Source: Carposina sasakii (Eukaryota > Arthropoda > Insecta > Lepidoptera > Carposinidae). Taken from it: a stretch of DNA of 64,000 nt. Below, piece by piece: positions 49,746-61,834 of this stretch (positions are counted from its first letter, which is position 1; each line of letters begins with the position of its first letter). The stretch covers positions 10,602,001-10,666,000 of the forward strand of contig CP053155.1 in the NCBI GenBank assembly GCA_014607495.2, read 5' to 3'. The position numbers and the translations under genes are program-made. The notes beneath the pieces are model-generated. The model had not been told where the DNA came from. It saw only the letters and a program-made list of their open reading frames with translations, and ran no database searches.

Positions 49746-52700
49746 ATGTCTGAACGTGTAACTAAAAATGTTAGTAACTGACAATATGAAACGCGTAAGC
49801 GTCGTAAAGAGAACGATTCTCGCAACTGTCGTAATTCCTATGACCGTGATTGTGATTCCACTACTCCAACTGCTAGTTAACAGTCGCGCAGAGACCAATG
49901 TCATACCCCTCCGCCTCAGAGTACGCCACGCGAAACTGATTATTGCGCATCGCTTAAAAGTAAGACGGTTACAGATACTTTTATAGGGGCGATAACGTCA
50001 CTACTTACTAAAACACGGACAAAGATTTTTTATATTTCTCAATTTGATCCCAGTGTCCACGACTTTGACGTATGGTGCATGGAAGTCGACCGTGAGAGGG
50101 AATTAAACCAGTGGGGTGATAGCGAGTGTTTGGGTCACATAGGCGGTTGTTTGCGCGGCGACGCTTAAACATGGCTCAATGATTTGGTCAGTAATTGGAA
50201 CCACGTTTGGGTCCGAGTTCCGTTCGCTTTGTCCTCGTAATAAAGACACGGCTACTCTTCGAGGAAATGTGCACCGATTCAGACGAGTATGCGACATACT
50301 CGGAGTGCGCCCGTGAGTTGTTGTTACGCCTAGGTATACTGAAGGGATTGTCTGACGACCTAGAAACTGCTATCATGGTTCGCGGTATCGTTGATCCTCA
50401 AGTGAAGGCTGCCGCCGCGGAAGCCAAATTGCAGCCGAAGGAGTTTGTCGGGTTCCTATCCTAAGTTCCTAACCTAAATCTCAAGCCTAAGGTGGATTCG
50501 AAAATTGGTCTTAGTTCGTCGAGTTTTCCTAATAGTAGACCGACCTACTCTCGTATTGGTGGGGCACCAAGCGTGAAGTGTTCGAAAACGTGTTTTCATT
50601 GTGGAAGGTTTGCACATTTGAGGGCGGACTGCCGTAAGAAATAAAGATTGAATTCAACGTCTTTGAATACTATACGTCAGGCACAAATTACAGCTTCAGT
50701 TTCTTCTAATCCGGTTCCAAATACGGCGACAACATTTGTTAAGACTTGCAGTTACTGTAAAAAGACTGGGTATCTTGTGGACAACTGTTTTACAAAACAA
50801 CGAGTTGAAAAGCGGGTGGTAAACAATCTACCGATGTAAATTTTTGTTCGGAATTGAATCCCAGTATAAATCGTAATTGATAGTGGCTCTGATATTTCTT
50901 TAGTATCTGAATCAGTTTTAAAGTATGTAAGGCTCCATAAAAAGCCAACTTATAGATTGATGCGTGGTCTGGGAAGTCAGGAAGTTGAATGTACTTCGTT
51001 CGTTACTACCATTATTGAATTTCCCGAAATATCTTTGGAAATAGATCTTTGCATTATACCCTTCGATTGTATTAATGCTCCAATTTTAATAGGCACCTAT
51101 GTATCAAATAGAAAAGGTGTAACTTATATTCGATCTAACGACTGTCAACGTTTAACTAGGGTAGATGATTCATCGAGCGTGTACCGTGAATCGTATGTGG
51201 TATCCGATAAAATAAAGACCTCGTTAGTTGGCGGTGAAAAAGATCGTTTGCTTTATTCGCGATTTCTCCGATTATTTTATTACTGGCACAGCAACTTCTA
51301 CAGTTAGTACGGGCAGCATGGAAATAAAATTGACAAGTACCGTTCCTGTAAGTTATAGACCATATAAGCTTTCCATTGATTTCCATAAGGGAATAGTTTG
51401 AGAGAAAAGAAGGATGGAAGCGATAGGATGTGCGTGGACTACCGTGCACTAAATGCGATTACTGTAAAAGAACGTTTTCCTTTGCCACTAATCGAAGACA
51501 CATGGATGAGTTGGTAGTTGTAAATATTTCACAAGTCTCGACATGGCAACTGGCTTTCACCAGGTTCCTATGAAAGATGATTCCATTGATAAGACTGCAT
51601 TTGTAACTTCTACAGCGCACTACAAATACTTAAATATGCCTTATGGTTTGGCAAACGCCCCCATTGTCTATCAAAGAATCATCTCTCATACTCTAAAACA
51701 CCTAATTGATGGTGATAAAAATTTGAAATATATCGATGACGTTCTCATTCTATCTAATACAATTGAAGAGGGATTAGATAGATTGCAAGATATACTGAAG
51801 GCTCTTACAGCTGCGGGTTTTTCCATTAACAAAAAAAAGTACCTTCTTTGATGTTGAGGTAGAATATTTAGGACGACTAATTGGGAATGGTCAGGTTAGG
51901 CCGAGTCCGGAGAAAGTAAAAGCGTTAACTAAGTCATCCAAACCTAAAAACGTAAGGGAAGTTCGTCAATTCTTAGGTCTGGCTAATTTTTTTATTTAAA
52001 TTTACTTGTTGTACTCCCTTCATAGACGAGAAACCGAAGAACTGAAACGAATGTTTTCAAACGCAATCGCTTTGATTGGTACACGGGCTATGATTGTTTG
52101 TGATCGTAGCAGAATGTACGAAAGCCCTGCATTCCAAAACTGGGTGAGTAGTTTAGGTAGCTTCATACATTTTATCACGCCTGGCATGCGCCGCGGGAAT
52201 GGACAGGCCGATCGTTGCTGCGGAGCGGTCCTCGATATGCTGCGTGTAACAAGCGAGTAACAAGGGCGCTTCATGGTCTGATACCTTATGGAAGATGCAG
52301 CTAACGCTCGGTATCACCAAGCGGGCAACTGCACAATGTTCGGCGCTGTGGTTGCTAACTAGCGTTGAAGGTGCAACACCCATCATTCAATCTTTGATGA
52401 TCAACATCGTCAGGACGAGTGTCAACAAAGTTGGTGACTTTGTTTTGTGAACAAAAGCTCTCAAAGTTCCGGAAAGATGGACCACGGGATGCGTGGACCT
52501 TACAAAGTCATACGCGCCCTGCCAAGCGGACGGTATGAACTACGCTTGTTGTCCGGATCATACGGAAAAACGACGCAAACTGCTGCTCAGTACATGGTGC
52601 TCTGGAAAGGAGAGTGGTGTCCTGAAACTTGCGCTGCGTTCTTTGAGCAAGACGATCTAAACGAGGACACCGCTACCCCTGCAGAGCCAGTAGCCGGGCC

Positions 52701-52782
52701 TTCGCACCCACTGGACGAAATCCATGGAACTGCCATGCGAAGTTTGCCGGACCTTTCTGATGCTGTCGAGGGCGACGCATAA
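49746..52782 (+). pseudogene. broken gag-pol of the second Ty3/gypsy element
   Basis: An initial ATG at 49746 gives only eleven codons before a stop. Gag-like sequence is at 50195-50464. A good zinc knuckle (C-X2-C-X4-H-X4-C) is at 50591-50632, and a second one at 50747-50788 has Tyr in place of His. The protease has an intact Asp-Ser-Gly at 50879-50887. Reverse transcriptase motifs are LDMATGFHQVPM and YIDD (51729-51740). After VRQFLGLANFF near 51990 the sequence jumps to an integrase piece (CDRSRMYESPAFQNW near 52100), then a GPY/F module (RGPYKVIRALPSG near 52490) in a 111-codon frame ending at 52782. It cannot make its own enzymes. The RT is Ty3/gypsy but clearly a different family from the element at 37954. 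Confidence 0.88.
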
Positions 52783-52794
52783 TCAGGATGGGCG

Positions 52795-53113
52795 TGTTGG
52801 GTCCTACTATCCGATTAGGCTGCAAGGGAGGGGAGTTTCCTATAAAACAAGCGTAGTCGCGAACACCGGGACAATTCTCGTTTGATTTTTTTTGCGTGCG
52901 GAAGTGCTGTGAGTTTGTGGTACGGACGGTGTCATCTGTATCTGGTAACCTGTATCATAATTTTGTTATATTTGTGTTTAATTGTTTGATTGGCGATGAT
53001 TTAGATCCTCTGAATATTTTTCTGTTAAGTAATTATTTATCAAGTTTATGTAATTAGTTTATAGGTTAGTAAATAAATATTTTTTTAATTGAAATTTCAC
53101 TTCTATCCCAAAA
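52795..53113 (+). repeat. 3' LTR of the degenerate element
   Basis: 319 bp, preceded by AGGATGGGCG (possible polypurine primer) and followed by ATAC. Confidence 0.93.
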
Positions 53114-53117
53114 ATAC

Positions 53118-54105
53118 AGTATTAGACTATTTAAATGATAGCGAGCCATGGAAGTGAATTGTTCTAGCATCCCCAAGTTACGCAATCTATGTTTTATTTT
53201 TATATTTAGCTTAGTAGGTACATATAGTTAATATGTGTTGGTCAATGTGACAGAAGCGCTATAGTGTATCATGCGTAACTTCTTCATTCTAATGTTATTA
53301 CCAGCTATAGGTATTATATATTTAAGTTCTGAATGCCACGTTTGCTCTTCTGTTCACATTTTACCGTCGACTTGTATTATTGTACACAAATATATATTTT
53401 TTTAATATTTTATAGTTTAGTTTAGTAGATACTTATTTGACATTGACTTGTACTCTGTGTACACATTTTTATTTTTATTTATACAGTTTAAATTTGTCAT
53501 GGACCTGTACTTACTTTGTGTAAGTGGGTATGTAATTTATATGAATTTAATTTAATTGTGTTATAATAATGGAATTTATACACACTAAGTGAGTTAAGTG
53601 TTACTATGATTATCTGCTATCTAATCCAATGTAAGATTCTTTTGTTAATATTTTACTTAGTTATGACTGTGTCGCTGGGAGCTTTCTTGCTATTTCTTCT
53701 TCCAACCAATGACACTTCACTGAAATAGTGTAACAGTAATAATAGAATCATGCGGTGCGTCAGACCTAATGTTGGTTTTGCCATAAAGGAGAACTGCCTA
53801 GCAGCTCTCCTGGATTTCGTCTTTAGGCGACCTTAACTCTTATTAGCTCCACGTTGGTGGCTATTAAGCCCCGAATTGCTAACTTATGCCTGACAGACCG
53901 TAACAAGTCGCACCTTGGGATGGTGACCGTTGCCAAAGCAAAAGCTTTGCGATTTTTTTTTTTGGCTTGTTTTAATTCACCTCCTTTTTTGTTTGGTAGC
54001 GGTTTCATTTTGGGGTGCGAACATAGAAAGTAACATATAATTAGACAATCGACAAACAAGTTGTTAATGCTTTCATGTCAAATAAATGATTTTGAATTTG
54101 AATTT
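53118..54105. other. no gene supported; probable LINE 3' end at right
   Basis: AT-rich to about 53650. 53680-54105 has more balanced composition and ends 'aataaatgattttgaatttg', which resembles 3' tails of non-LTR elements (compare 57330). No protein motif was readable. Confidence 0.4.
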
Positions 54106-54320
54106 TGAATAGTCTTTGCACATGGCGGGGACCATCACCGGGTGTATCATATTGTGCGTTCGATTATGGTATCCACCATGTGTATCCCATACCATATTAA
54201 TGCTCTCTTAAAAGGGCCTCTACATCTTGGCTACGGCCCGATACACGCCTCTCAAAGGACCGGGACTCTGTAGTCCCGTGAATTTCGAAAGAGATACAAA
54301 ATAATAATAATAATAGCAAA
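54106..54320 (+). mobile_element. retroelement 3' end with (AAT)n tail
   Basis: 'tggcggggaccatcaccggg', 'cttggctacggcccgataca' and 'actctgtagtcccgtgaatt' precede (AAT)n. Probably the 3' UTR of a non-LTR element. The family is not assigned. Confidence 0.5.
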
Positions 54321-54590
54321 GAGCCTCGACCAGCACCTCAAGAGACTCTCGCTAGGCAGCTGGTTCGGGAGTCAGATACAGAAGGCGGTACTCCTTGACA
54401 CGGCACGCATCGTGAGGAGGTTCCTCTCTCTGGGACCCTGACCGCCGGTAGCATGGAACTTACTCCCGCTGCAGGCGTAGCGCTGTTTTTTTATATTTTT
54501 AAATGTTTATTTTATATTTTTATATGTAATATATTCATATTTAAAAATGTAAAAAAATAAGATGAATAATAATAATAAATAAATAGAATA
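54321..54590 (+). pseudogene. non-LTR retrotransposon C-terminus with (AAT)n tail
   Basis: The frame ending at 54441 reads SLDQHLKRLSLGSWFGSQIQ, then KAVLLDTARIVRRFLSLGP and a stop. This conserved tail, followed by a short 3' UTR and (AAT)n, is what I expect at the end of a non-LTR polyprotein. Only about 40 codons are present. Confidence 0.65.
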
Positions 54591-54599
54591 ATAATAATA

Positions 54600-55610
54600 A
54601 TAGCATTTATTTTTCTTTCTCACACAATGTTACACAACTATGCAATTAGGCTTTATAATATCTCTTTACGTTGTGCAAGAAACTGGTACCTGAGGTAGGC
54701 ATTTAGAGGCCTGTAGTACAGGATACCAGGTTCTTCTCCCTGAAGCTGCTTTACAAAATAATATAATATAATATACACATGATTTAATGCAAGAACTAAA
54801 GATCTTTCACAAAAAAAAAATTGAAAAAAAAAAACTAAAGTATATAATCGCTAAAAACTAGAAGCTAAGATAGTTAATACTAATGTGAAGTGTAGAACCT
54901 CTATGGGTAAAAGTGAACGTGAATGAGTGTGTGTGAGAGGGTGTGTATGATCGAATAAGATATCCGTTATGGTAGCGTAGAAATAGATTAGTGGTGAATG
55001 TGCAATAGTAATTCAGTCAACAACCAGTCTGTGACAGTTTTTTTACAGTCAGAACTTTTCAGTTGGTGAATATGTTGTGACTCGTTAACACGGTTGTAGA
55101 GGAAGCCCCACAAGAAACAAAGAACCCCTGCGTATAGCCTCGTCTCGTAGCTAATGTGTCAAAGTCGGTGTATTTACGTCGACCACTTGCAGCTAAGTTC
55201 GGGGTATACTCTTTATGTTGAGCGAGGACAGCTCTTAGAATATAGATTTGTCGCACAGTCAGTACTCCACAATGTTGGTATACTATGGTCGTGGGGGTTA
55301 GATATTTAAGCGAATTGCTTATTTTGAGTATAGCTCGTTGAGCTACTTCAAGTGGCTTTAATGTGGTTTTTGTGCACCTCCCCATGTAGTAATACAGTAT
55401 GATAGTATTGACTGCGCAAGTGCAAGGTAGATCTGCGCAAAGTGAAGTCACACGCATATAATTATCAGCTTTCCTAGAACATAATACGTCAATGTGGGTT
55501 CTAAATTGAAGAAATGTTTCTTCAATCGCTTCAATTGGGTAGTACAGGTATAGGTAAGCATAAACATCTTCATAACATAGAATAAATGTCATCTTCACTA
55601 TACTAGTGAC
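54600..55610 (-). pseudogene. Jockey-superfamily-like non-LTR C-terminus and 3' UTR
   Basis: A 179-codon minus-strand frame (55059-55598) contains TIILYYYMGRCTKTTLKPLE, then VAQRAILKISNSLKYL and CGVLTVRQIYILRAVLAQHK. 'LKPLE..QRA.LK' and 'VLTVRQ..IL' are typical of the region after the polymerase domain in insect non-LTR elements. Upstream sequence of this element is missing (5' truncation near 55610). The 3' UTR runs to 54600 and ends in (ATT)n, tail to tail with the plus-strand copy. Confidence 0.78.
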
Positions 55611-57344
55611 GTCAACAGAAAATGGTCAAGCTCGCCTCTCCTCAGACTTGAGCATTTACTTTGGGCAACAAGGGATGGGCCATCCGAATAGAACTTAATG
55701 ATTTAAAAGCATTTCAATTATAGGTTCCGTTTTAATAAATTAGTATGCTATCTATTCACTAGTCACGTCTATTTAGCAACAGAATTATTAATTACTAGCA
55801 GACGCTCGCGATTTTGTCCGCTTAAAGTTATTTCTGTTTTCCCTGTACCCGTGGGAATTTCGGGAAATCCTTTTTATTGGATGCTAACGTCATGCAAACA
55901 CACGCTTTAAGATCAACGGTTTTGGCTCTATCAGTCCTTCTGGATAAAGCAATTATGACCGAATGTCCAAATTATGAAAATGTATATAATTTTTTTTATT
56001 ATTTGATTAATACGCATATTTAATTATTTTTAAAGTAAGTTACGTAAAGATTAAGCTAATCCAAGACTTATGCAAAGAACTTAAATTACGCAGACTACCA
56101 ATAACTGCGTATTTACATTAATGTCAACTGCCTGTTAAATGGGCGTATTACGTACGAGTACGTACTTTTAATGTTCATAAAGTATGAAATATAAATGTTA
56201 AAATGTCAATATTTACGTCTAACTGCTGTGGTTAAACCATATTTGTGGAGTAGTGCAAGTTATAAATAGTAGGTAAACTTTAAAAACGAAATAGTTTTAT
56301 AGATTTTCTTGTGCCGATGCGGGGCTTCACTACGAGTAGAATACATCAGCTGCATCACCGTTCGTCTATGGGATAACAAATTGTCGCTTATATTTCATAT
56401 ATGGTCTCACTATGTTAAACGTGGCTACAGTATCACGAAAGATTCACAGGACTACGTGTGTATATTAAAAACAATATAGTATACATTACGTGTGTATATT
56501 AAATATAGGTAAATGCAGTTCTTGTTTATTTAATTTTAAAAAACATGAGTTTTAGGGTAGTAATATAGTGGATCTGGTAGCTTAAAGTCCAATATTCGTA
56601 GGACAAGGTTTTATTAATAAGTTGCACCTTTGTTTTATATTTACACTGTAGATGCAGCTATTATAGTTTGTAACACGCGTTCCTGCACTGATGCTGAATT
56701 TTACAATATCGTCGTCATTTTCGGACCAAGTATCTATATTTTTTTATAAACAAGTTTATCTATACAAAACTAAAATAAACCACTAAAACCATGAAGAACG
56801 CTACGCATCTACATCCGAGTAAAATAATTATATGATGTATAATATACATACATAATATGTAGGTAGATATACAAGGGTCCTATTCTGTTTTGGTGTAATT
56901 ATGTTAAATTCAAGCCTGTGATGGGGATACGAGATTGAAATAGATGGATGACCCAAAAATGTTTTGAACTTAGACCCGTGTCTTAACATATTAGCTAGGG
57001 CTAACGAACGTAATATGGAAGTTAATATTGGAATATAAACATTATCCATTGTGTATTCGGGGCATATTTAACCTTTGATCTCATGGAGCGAACCGTTAAC
57101 GAAACGCGGTGCGAAGCAATATAGGTATATACTTACCGCTTGGGTAATCTTACCAAATAGGTACTTAATATTCTTAATACTTACTTAATATCTAATATTC
57201 TTAATACTTAATAATATTATAAACGTGAAAGTTTGTAAGTATGGATGGATGGATGGTCTTTTCCTAATACAGGTTTTTAATTTAAAAGGAGAGACCAAAC
57301 CATTGTAAAAAAACACTCATGCAATAAAGATTTTGAATTTGAAA
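55611..57344. other. no gene seen; repeat scraps
   Basis: 55796-55890 is an inverted end of the 33398-type repeat. 56310-56420 ('gatgcggggcttcactacga') is the diffuse repeat seen at 5255 and 60590. 57240-57256 is (ATGG)n, and 57325-57345 resembles a LINE tail. Open frames are short and unsupported. Confidence 0.4.
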
Positions 57345-57525
57345 ATTTGAACTTGATGGATGTTTGTTACTCTTTCACGTAAAAACGGCTGGAGCGATTT
57401 TAATAAAATTTGCTATCGAGTTAGCTGACACCCTGGATCAATACATAGGCAACTTTTTATCCCGGATAATTTCGACATTTTGTTTTATCTGCAGTCCACG
57501 CGGACGAAGCCGCGGGCGCCCGGGT
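57345..57525 (+). repeat. dispersed repeat (family of 33398)
   Basis: 'cgtaaaaacggctggagcga', 'gttagctgacaccctggatc', 'tttttatcccggataatttc' and the end 'cacgcggacgaagccgcggg' are in the expected order. It is the best preserved 3' end of the family in the window. Confidence 0.7.
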
Positions 57526-58872
57526 GTCCACTATGAGCATGCATCGGTCGCGAGTATGACAGAATAAAAACAAATATCTGTCTCGTGCTGAAATGTGTCT
57601 AGTTATGTTACCATAAAGTAATTAAGTATTGCTTTGTTCTGAGCGTCTACAACGGTTCCATTTCGGCTTCGTTCTAACTCAAGAATTGGCCCCTAAAGAT
57701 CTAAATGATCAGTGACAAGTTGCTAGCGTCAGTGAGAACGCCCCTGAGTTCCTTAGTCGACTCTTAGGTACAACTTGCACGGTAGGCGATGAAGATGACG
57801 TAAACTAGTGAAGCCTCGCAAAAGCAGTGGACTATTCAAATTCTCACCAAATTCAAACCTAAAACTTTACCTCTATAGTAAAAAGCGTTTAAGAAAAAGA
57901 CCGAAGGTTTCACAATTCGCAGCAGTTTTGTTGCCGACCCAGATAGCCGTAGTTAGCTAATTAGTACGCAGTTTTACAGCCATCGGGCACGACCTAGGTA
58001 ATGTTTTAAACTTTTTATCCATGCCTGAATTGTTTATGTTTTCCTTTTTTGTGGTACAGTAGTTGGCAGCTCGTGGGGTTTTTACATGATTTCTTTTTCA
58101 ATTATTTCAATTTTCAATGGCTTGGCTGTATAATTTTATTCTATAACCTACGTATATAAATGAACGCTAATAATATCATATTTTTCTCATACACGGAAGT
58201 TCGGAATATCATAAAAGACAATAGACAGGATGTATTACTTAGTTATATTTTTTTACATTAAGTACTTATTAATATAGATAGTCAGTTTTTGCTTTTAGAT
58301 CTTTTAAATTCCAATATCTTATATGTATTTCCAAAACTTACATTTGTGGATCAAGCTTCAGCAAAGTAGATTTAAAGGAGATTTGGAAACCAATGTATGG
58401 GGTCTGGACCCACCCCTCAATAGTAACATGTGATATACCATTGGATAGGGCTTTTTAAGCGGAACATTATTACTAAACTAAACTATCGTCAAATGTTAGT
58501 ACTTTCGGAGATACGACGTCTTAAGATCGTCTCAATCTAACTTACTATTTATGGATATTTATAAGTAATAAATAACACATGTTATTTCACTTTAAAACAA
58601 AATTTATTATTCGTCCTGCACATCAAGAACAATTTACTTTATTTTAAAAATCCGACGGCGCCGCGAATGGTTAATGACTCCTAGGTACCAATTCAAAAAT
58701 ATAATGTGAGCGCACCTTCCTACAGTTCGCCGTCCGGTCAAGCAAGTGCAATATTATATTGTGTTATCGCGTTAGTTTCTTCCAACTGCTTTTACGTGGC
58801 GTGACTGTATCCTTCTACGCAGCATCCACACATTTTCTGCGTTATATTATATTCTATGCAACATTCTACCTT
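57526..58872. other. no gene seen
   Basis: Mostly AT-rich. 'atcagtgacaagttgctagc' near 57708 is the diffuse repeat also at 24102 and 29817. The rest is not recognised. Confidence 0.35.
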
Positions 58873-59065
58873 TTTGATGTCATTTCAGTCTGTCACTATG
58901 GTCTTCTACGTGATAATCTCGTTTCGGACTTTGTCCATTAGCGAGATTCCGAGCATTGACTGCCAGCCCCACCGTCAGGGCAGTCCACGTCTCGGCTCCG
59001 TAAGTCATGCCTGTTACACAGAACGCACTGATCGAATACCTTAGTTTTGAGACATTGTAGCAAGG
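58873..59065 (-). pseudogene. internal non-LTR fragment (family of 61550)
   Basis: The minus strand carries 'aaggtattcgatcagtgcgt' (KVFDQCVL), 'ggagccgagacgtgg' and 'gctcggaatctcgctaatgg' (MLGISLMD) segments in the order of a non-LTR RT C-terminal half, with an internal deletion and frame changes. Confidence 0.7.
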
Positions 59066-60724
59066 TTAACACAAAGATATGATGCAACTTCCCAAACGCT
59101 GCCCACTAGGGTGGTGTGAAATATATGAAAAAAAATTTTTTGCTCTTTTCAAATCTCCTGTATTGTTAATTGGTGACATATGTAAAAGCTTTATTCGTGC
59201 AAAAAATCAAAGGTCTATGACTTTATTTTCATTTCATTTTCATAAGTAGACATTTTAAATTTGTGGGCAGTTTATACAAAAATACGCACATATTAAGTTG
59301 GCAATTTGCTCTAAATTGTTATTTTAATAAAGCGGTGGCCTCACTTCCGGTCCTTTATTGGTTTAAGACTCCATACAGTTTTCAATTAAAAATTAAATCA
59401 ACTGAAATCTTTGATCATTTCAGTCGATTTGAAGTGAACTAATAGTAGAGAGAGATAATGTTCTGTAATATGAGATCCATTATTTGGCAGGTTTTTGTGC
59501 TAAGGGTTTGACTTATTATTATAGTTTGAAGATCGAAACAGTAAAGTTCGTGTCTTCTGCGGATACGGGAACCCTATTATGGCATTGCGCTGAGTTGCAT
59601 TGCGTCGTGACGATGCGGATGGATGCGTTGTATTCGATGCATGACGACGTCGCGACGCGAGATGGTATGCACGCCGGCGCCGTCGCAGCTGCGTCCTAGT
59701 TCAACCTTCGCAAAGGATATTAGAAACACTGTTCGCCAACTGATGCAGCTCCGACAATGCAGTACATCACCTTCGCTCCCGCTTTGTCGCTTGTCCGTCG
59801 GTTCATCGATACGTCGCGTGTGGTGAACGCATTAATTTCAAAGGATACCTACATTAAAAACGTTGCGCCATCAGTCTTGATCTGTGGGTGAGGCCCCATT
59901 GGTACGATGTCTCGCGTCGTCGTCACAACGGATCAACGCATTGTTTGCATTGCGTTGACGCACGATGTCGATATGCAAGAAGGTTTCCAAAATCATCAAC
60001 GCTGCGAGATGTCGCGGGGCAATGCATCCTCGCTCTATGTAGTGCCCGAATGCCTCCAAAGAGTATAATATAACACTTTCGGCTCTATTAAGAACTCGTT
60101 TCAAAACACTTTTTCAACTAAAATACATAGCGGAACAAGTAATTCTCACTTGCTCATTATATTCTAAAAGGGGCAGGTAACATAAACTTTGTCACAGCAA
60201 AATTTCCTTTATTATCACTTCATGAGAGAGAATTTTCTCGATTTTCCATTAATCAGTTTCCAGTATAAAGCGTACCTATAAAACTTTTATAATGTGCGAA
60301 ATATTCAAAAACCTTTAAATTTATTATTAGGCAAGTTTAAAACTTCTACGGGAGTAATAATGTTATAACTTTGTTAGGTACAGCACCCACCCGGGATTTG
60401 ACACATGAAACTATGCCGACATATTGGAAACTTTGTCAAATTAGTGATTCGAGGGCTTGTTTCCTAACTACAGGTATAATGAAAGGCGGATCTAGTTTTC
60501 GTAGGTTTAAATGTACATTACGTGGGTATAATCATTGAAATACGAGTATGTATGTAGATATGTGCTAATGTGGGTTCCTGTACTGATACGTGGCTTCACT
60601 AGAATACATCAGTTGAATCTCCTTCCGAGCATGTCGTAAGAGTCAAGGATGAAAGGATGTATTAGCAACTCGTCACTAATCATTTATATCTGTCCCCGCT
60701 ATGCTTAACGTGGATGCGAGGGTC
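59066..60724. other. no gene supported
   Basis: 59570-60060 is richer in GC and repeats words such as 'gcattgcgtcgtgacgatg' and 'gcattgcgttgacgcacgatg' on opposite sides, so it is probably an old inverted-repeat element. The several short frames on both strands here follow from that composition. 60590-60720 is another copy of the diffuse repeat. Confidence 0.4.
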
Positions 60725-60910
60725 TATTCCCGTTTGTCACTCCTGGCTTTGTCACCACCGAGGATAAATGGGAAAAATAATCCCGGTTGTCATCAGTGGT
60801 GACGTATGACACATACTTTCCCAGTTGTACCCACTGGTTTTGTCACTACTGGTGACAAATGAGAAAAATACATCCCAATTATCGCAAGTGGGGACGTCAC
60901 AGATTTCAAG
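60725..60910 (+). repeat. two diverged tandem units with internal palindrome
   Basis: Unit one contains 'ggctttgtcaccaccgagga' and 'atgggaaaaataatcccgg'; unit two contains 'ggttttgtcactactggtga' and 'atgagaaaaatacatccca', about 97 bp apart. 'gtcactactggtgac' is a short palindrome. Confidence 0.55.
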
Positions 60911-61549
60911 AAGGATGGGATCATAGTCCCACTATGTTCTGATCCAGGACTTGGTTTGTTTGTAGTAGCAAGCAGTAAATTCTTACATACACACTAGTAT
61001 ATGCAAAACAACAAATAATCAGACCACAAACTTTCATTTCGAACTGTTTATTTTTACCATTAGCCAAGATTTATCGCTCGCGGCCATTATCTTTCCGAAC
61101 TGCGGACTGGGCTCATGCGGTGGAATAAAAGAAGTGGCCATTTGTAAATTCGGCCCCCGAAGTACTAATACCCGGCTTTTATACTGCATCCGCATTGTGG
61201 ATTATTAGACTTGTAAAAGGCTCTTCAATTTACTGCTTTCCTACCTCCGTTTTTATAATAGTTCTGTCTTTCTGTTCTTTTTTACTAGAAAACGGCTAAC
61301 TTGTAATCTATGAATTTGCATTAAGATATAAGAGAGAGATAGGTATGCATGGGAGAACTCGGTAGTTTTAAAGGATCTTTAGTCAACTCACCCTAAGGGA
61401 ACACAGCCCATGGGATCAGTCGACCTAACGAAGTTTTAAATCCTACTATCTGTATTTTTAATGTGGACAATCGCGACGAAAAGTTTTCAATTTTGTTTTT
61501 CTTTTTAATGGTCGGCAATAATGTTATTATTTTTGATAGCTGGCGCGTT
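60911..61549. other. no recognisable feature
   Basis: No supported open frame or repeat. Confidence 0.35.
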
Positions 61550-61834
61550 ATCATCGTCATCGTCAGCCTATTGCAGTCCACTGTAGGCCTCCTCCAGTAT
61601 ACGCCACATGGCTCGATCTCCCGTTTTTGCCATCCAGTCACTACCAGCCGTCCTCTTTAAGTCATCGGTCCATCTGGCCGGGGGGCGCCCAACGCTACGC
61701 TTGCCGAGGCGCGGTCTCCATTCGAGAACCCGTTTACTCCACCGTCCATCGGTTCTACGACAGATGTGGCCGGCCCACTGCCACTTCAGTCTGCTACATT
61801 TCGAGACTATGTCTGTCACTTTGGTCTTCTGCTA
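61550..61834 (-). pseudogene. non-LTR retrotransposon C-terminal fragment
   Basis: The minus-strand 83-codon frame reads CSRLKWQWAGHICRRTDGRW, then SVGRPPARWTDDLKRTAGSD, and ends with the 3' sequence 'cagtggactgcaataggctg' and (ATG)n. It is related to the fragments at 7304 and 29393 but a separate subfamily, the same as 37595. Confidence 0.85.

Larger units (their letters stand above)
49265..53113 (+). mobile_element. degenerate Ty3/gypsy element with near-identical LTRs
   Basis: 319-bp LTRs flanked by a 4-bp duplication ATAC (49261-49264 and 53114-53117). The interior of about 3.2 kb (a complete element needs 4.5-5 kb) contains pieces of gag, protease, reverse transcriptase and integrase in the correct order, with frameshifts, stops and at least one large deletion spanning the RNase H region and the integrase zinc finger. 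Confidence 0.93.

Noticed and set aside
55059..55598. 179-codon frame as a host gene
   Set aside because: The conserved LKPLE-QRA and VLTVRQ segments identify it as the end of a non-LTR retrotransposon.
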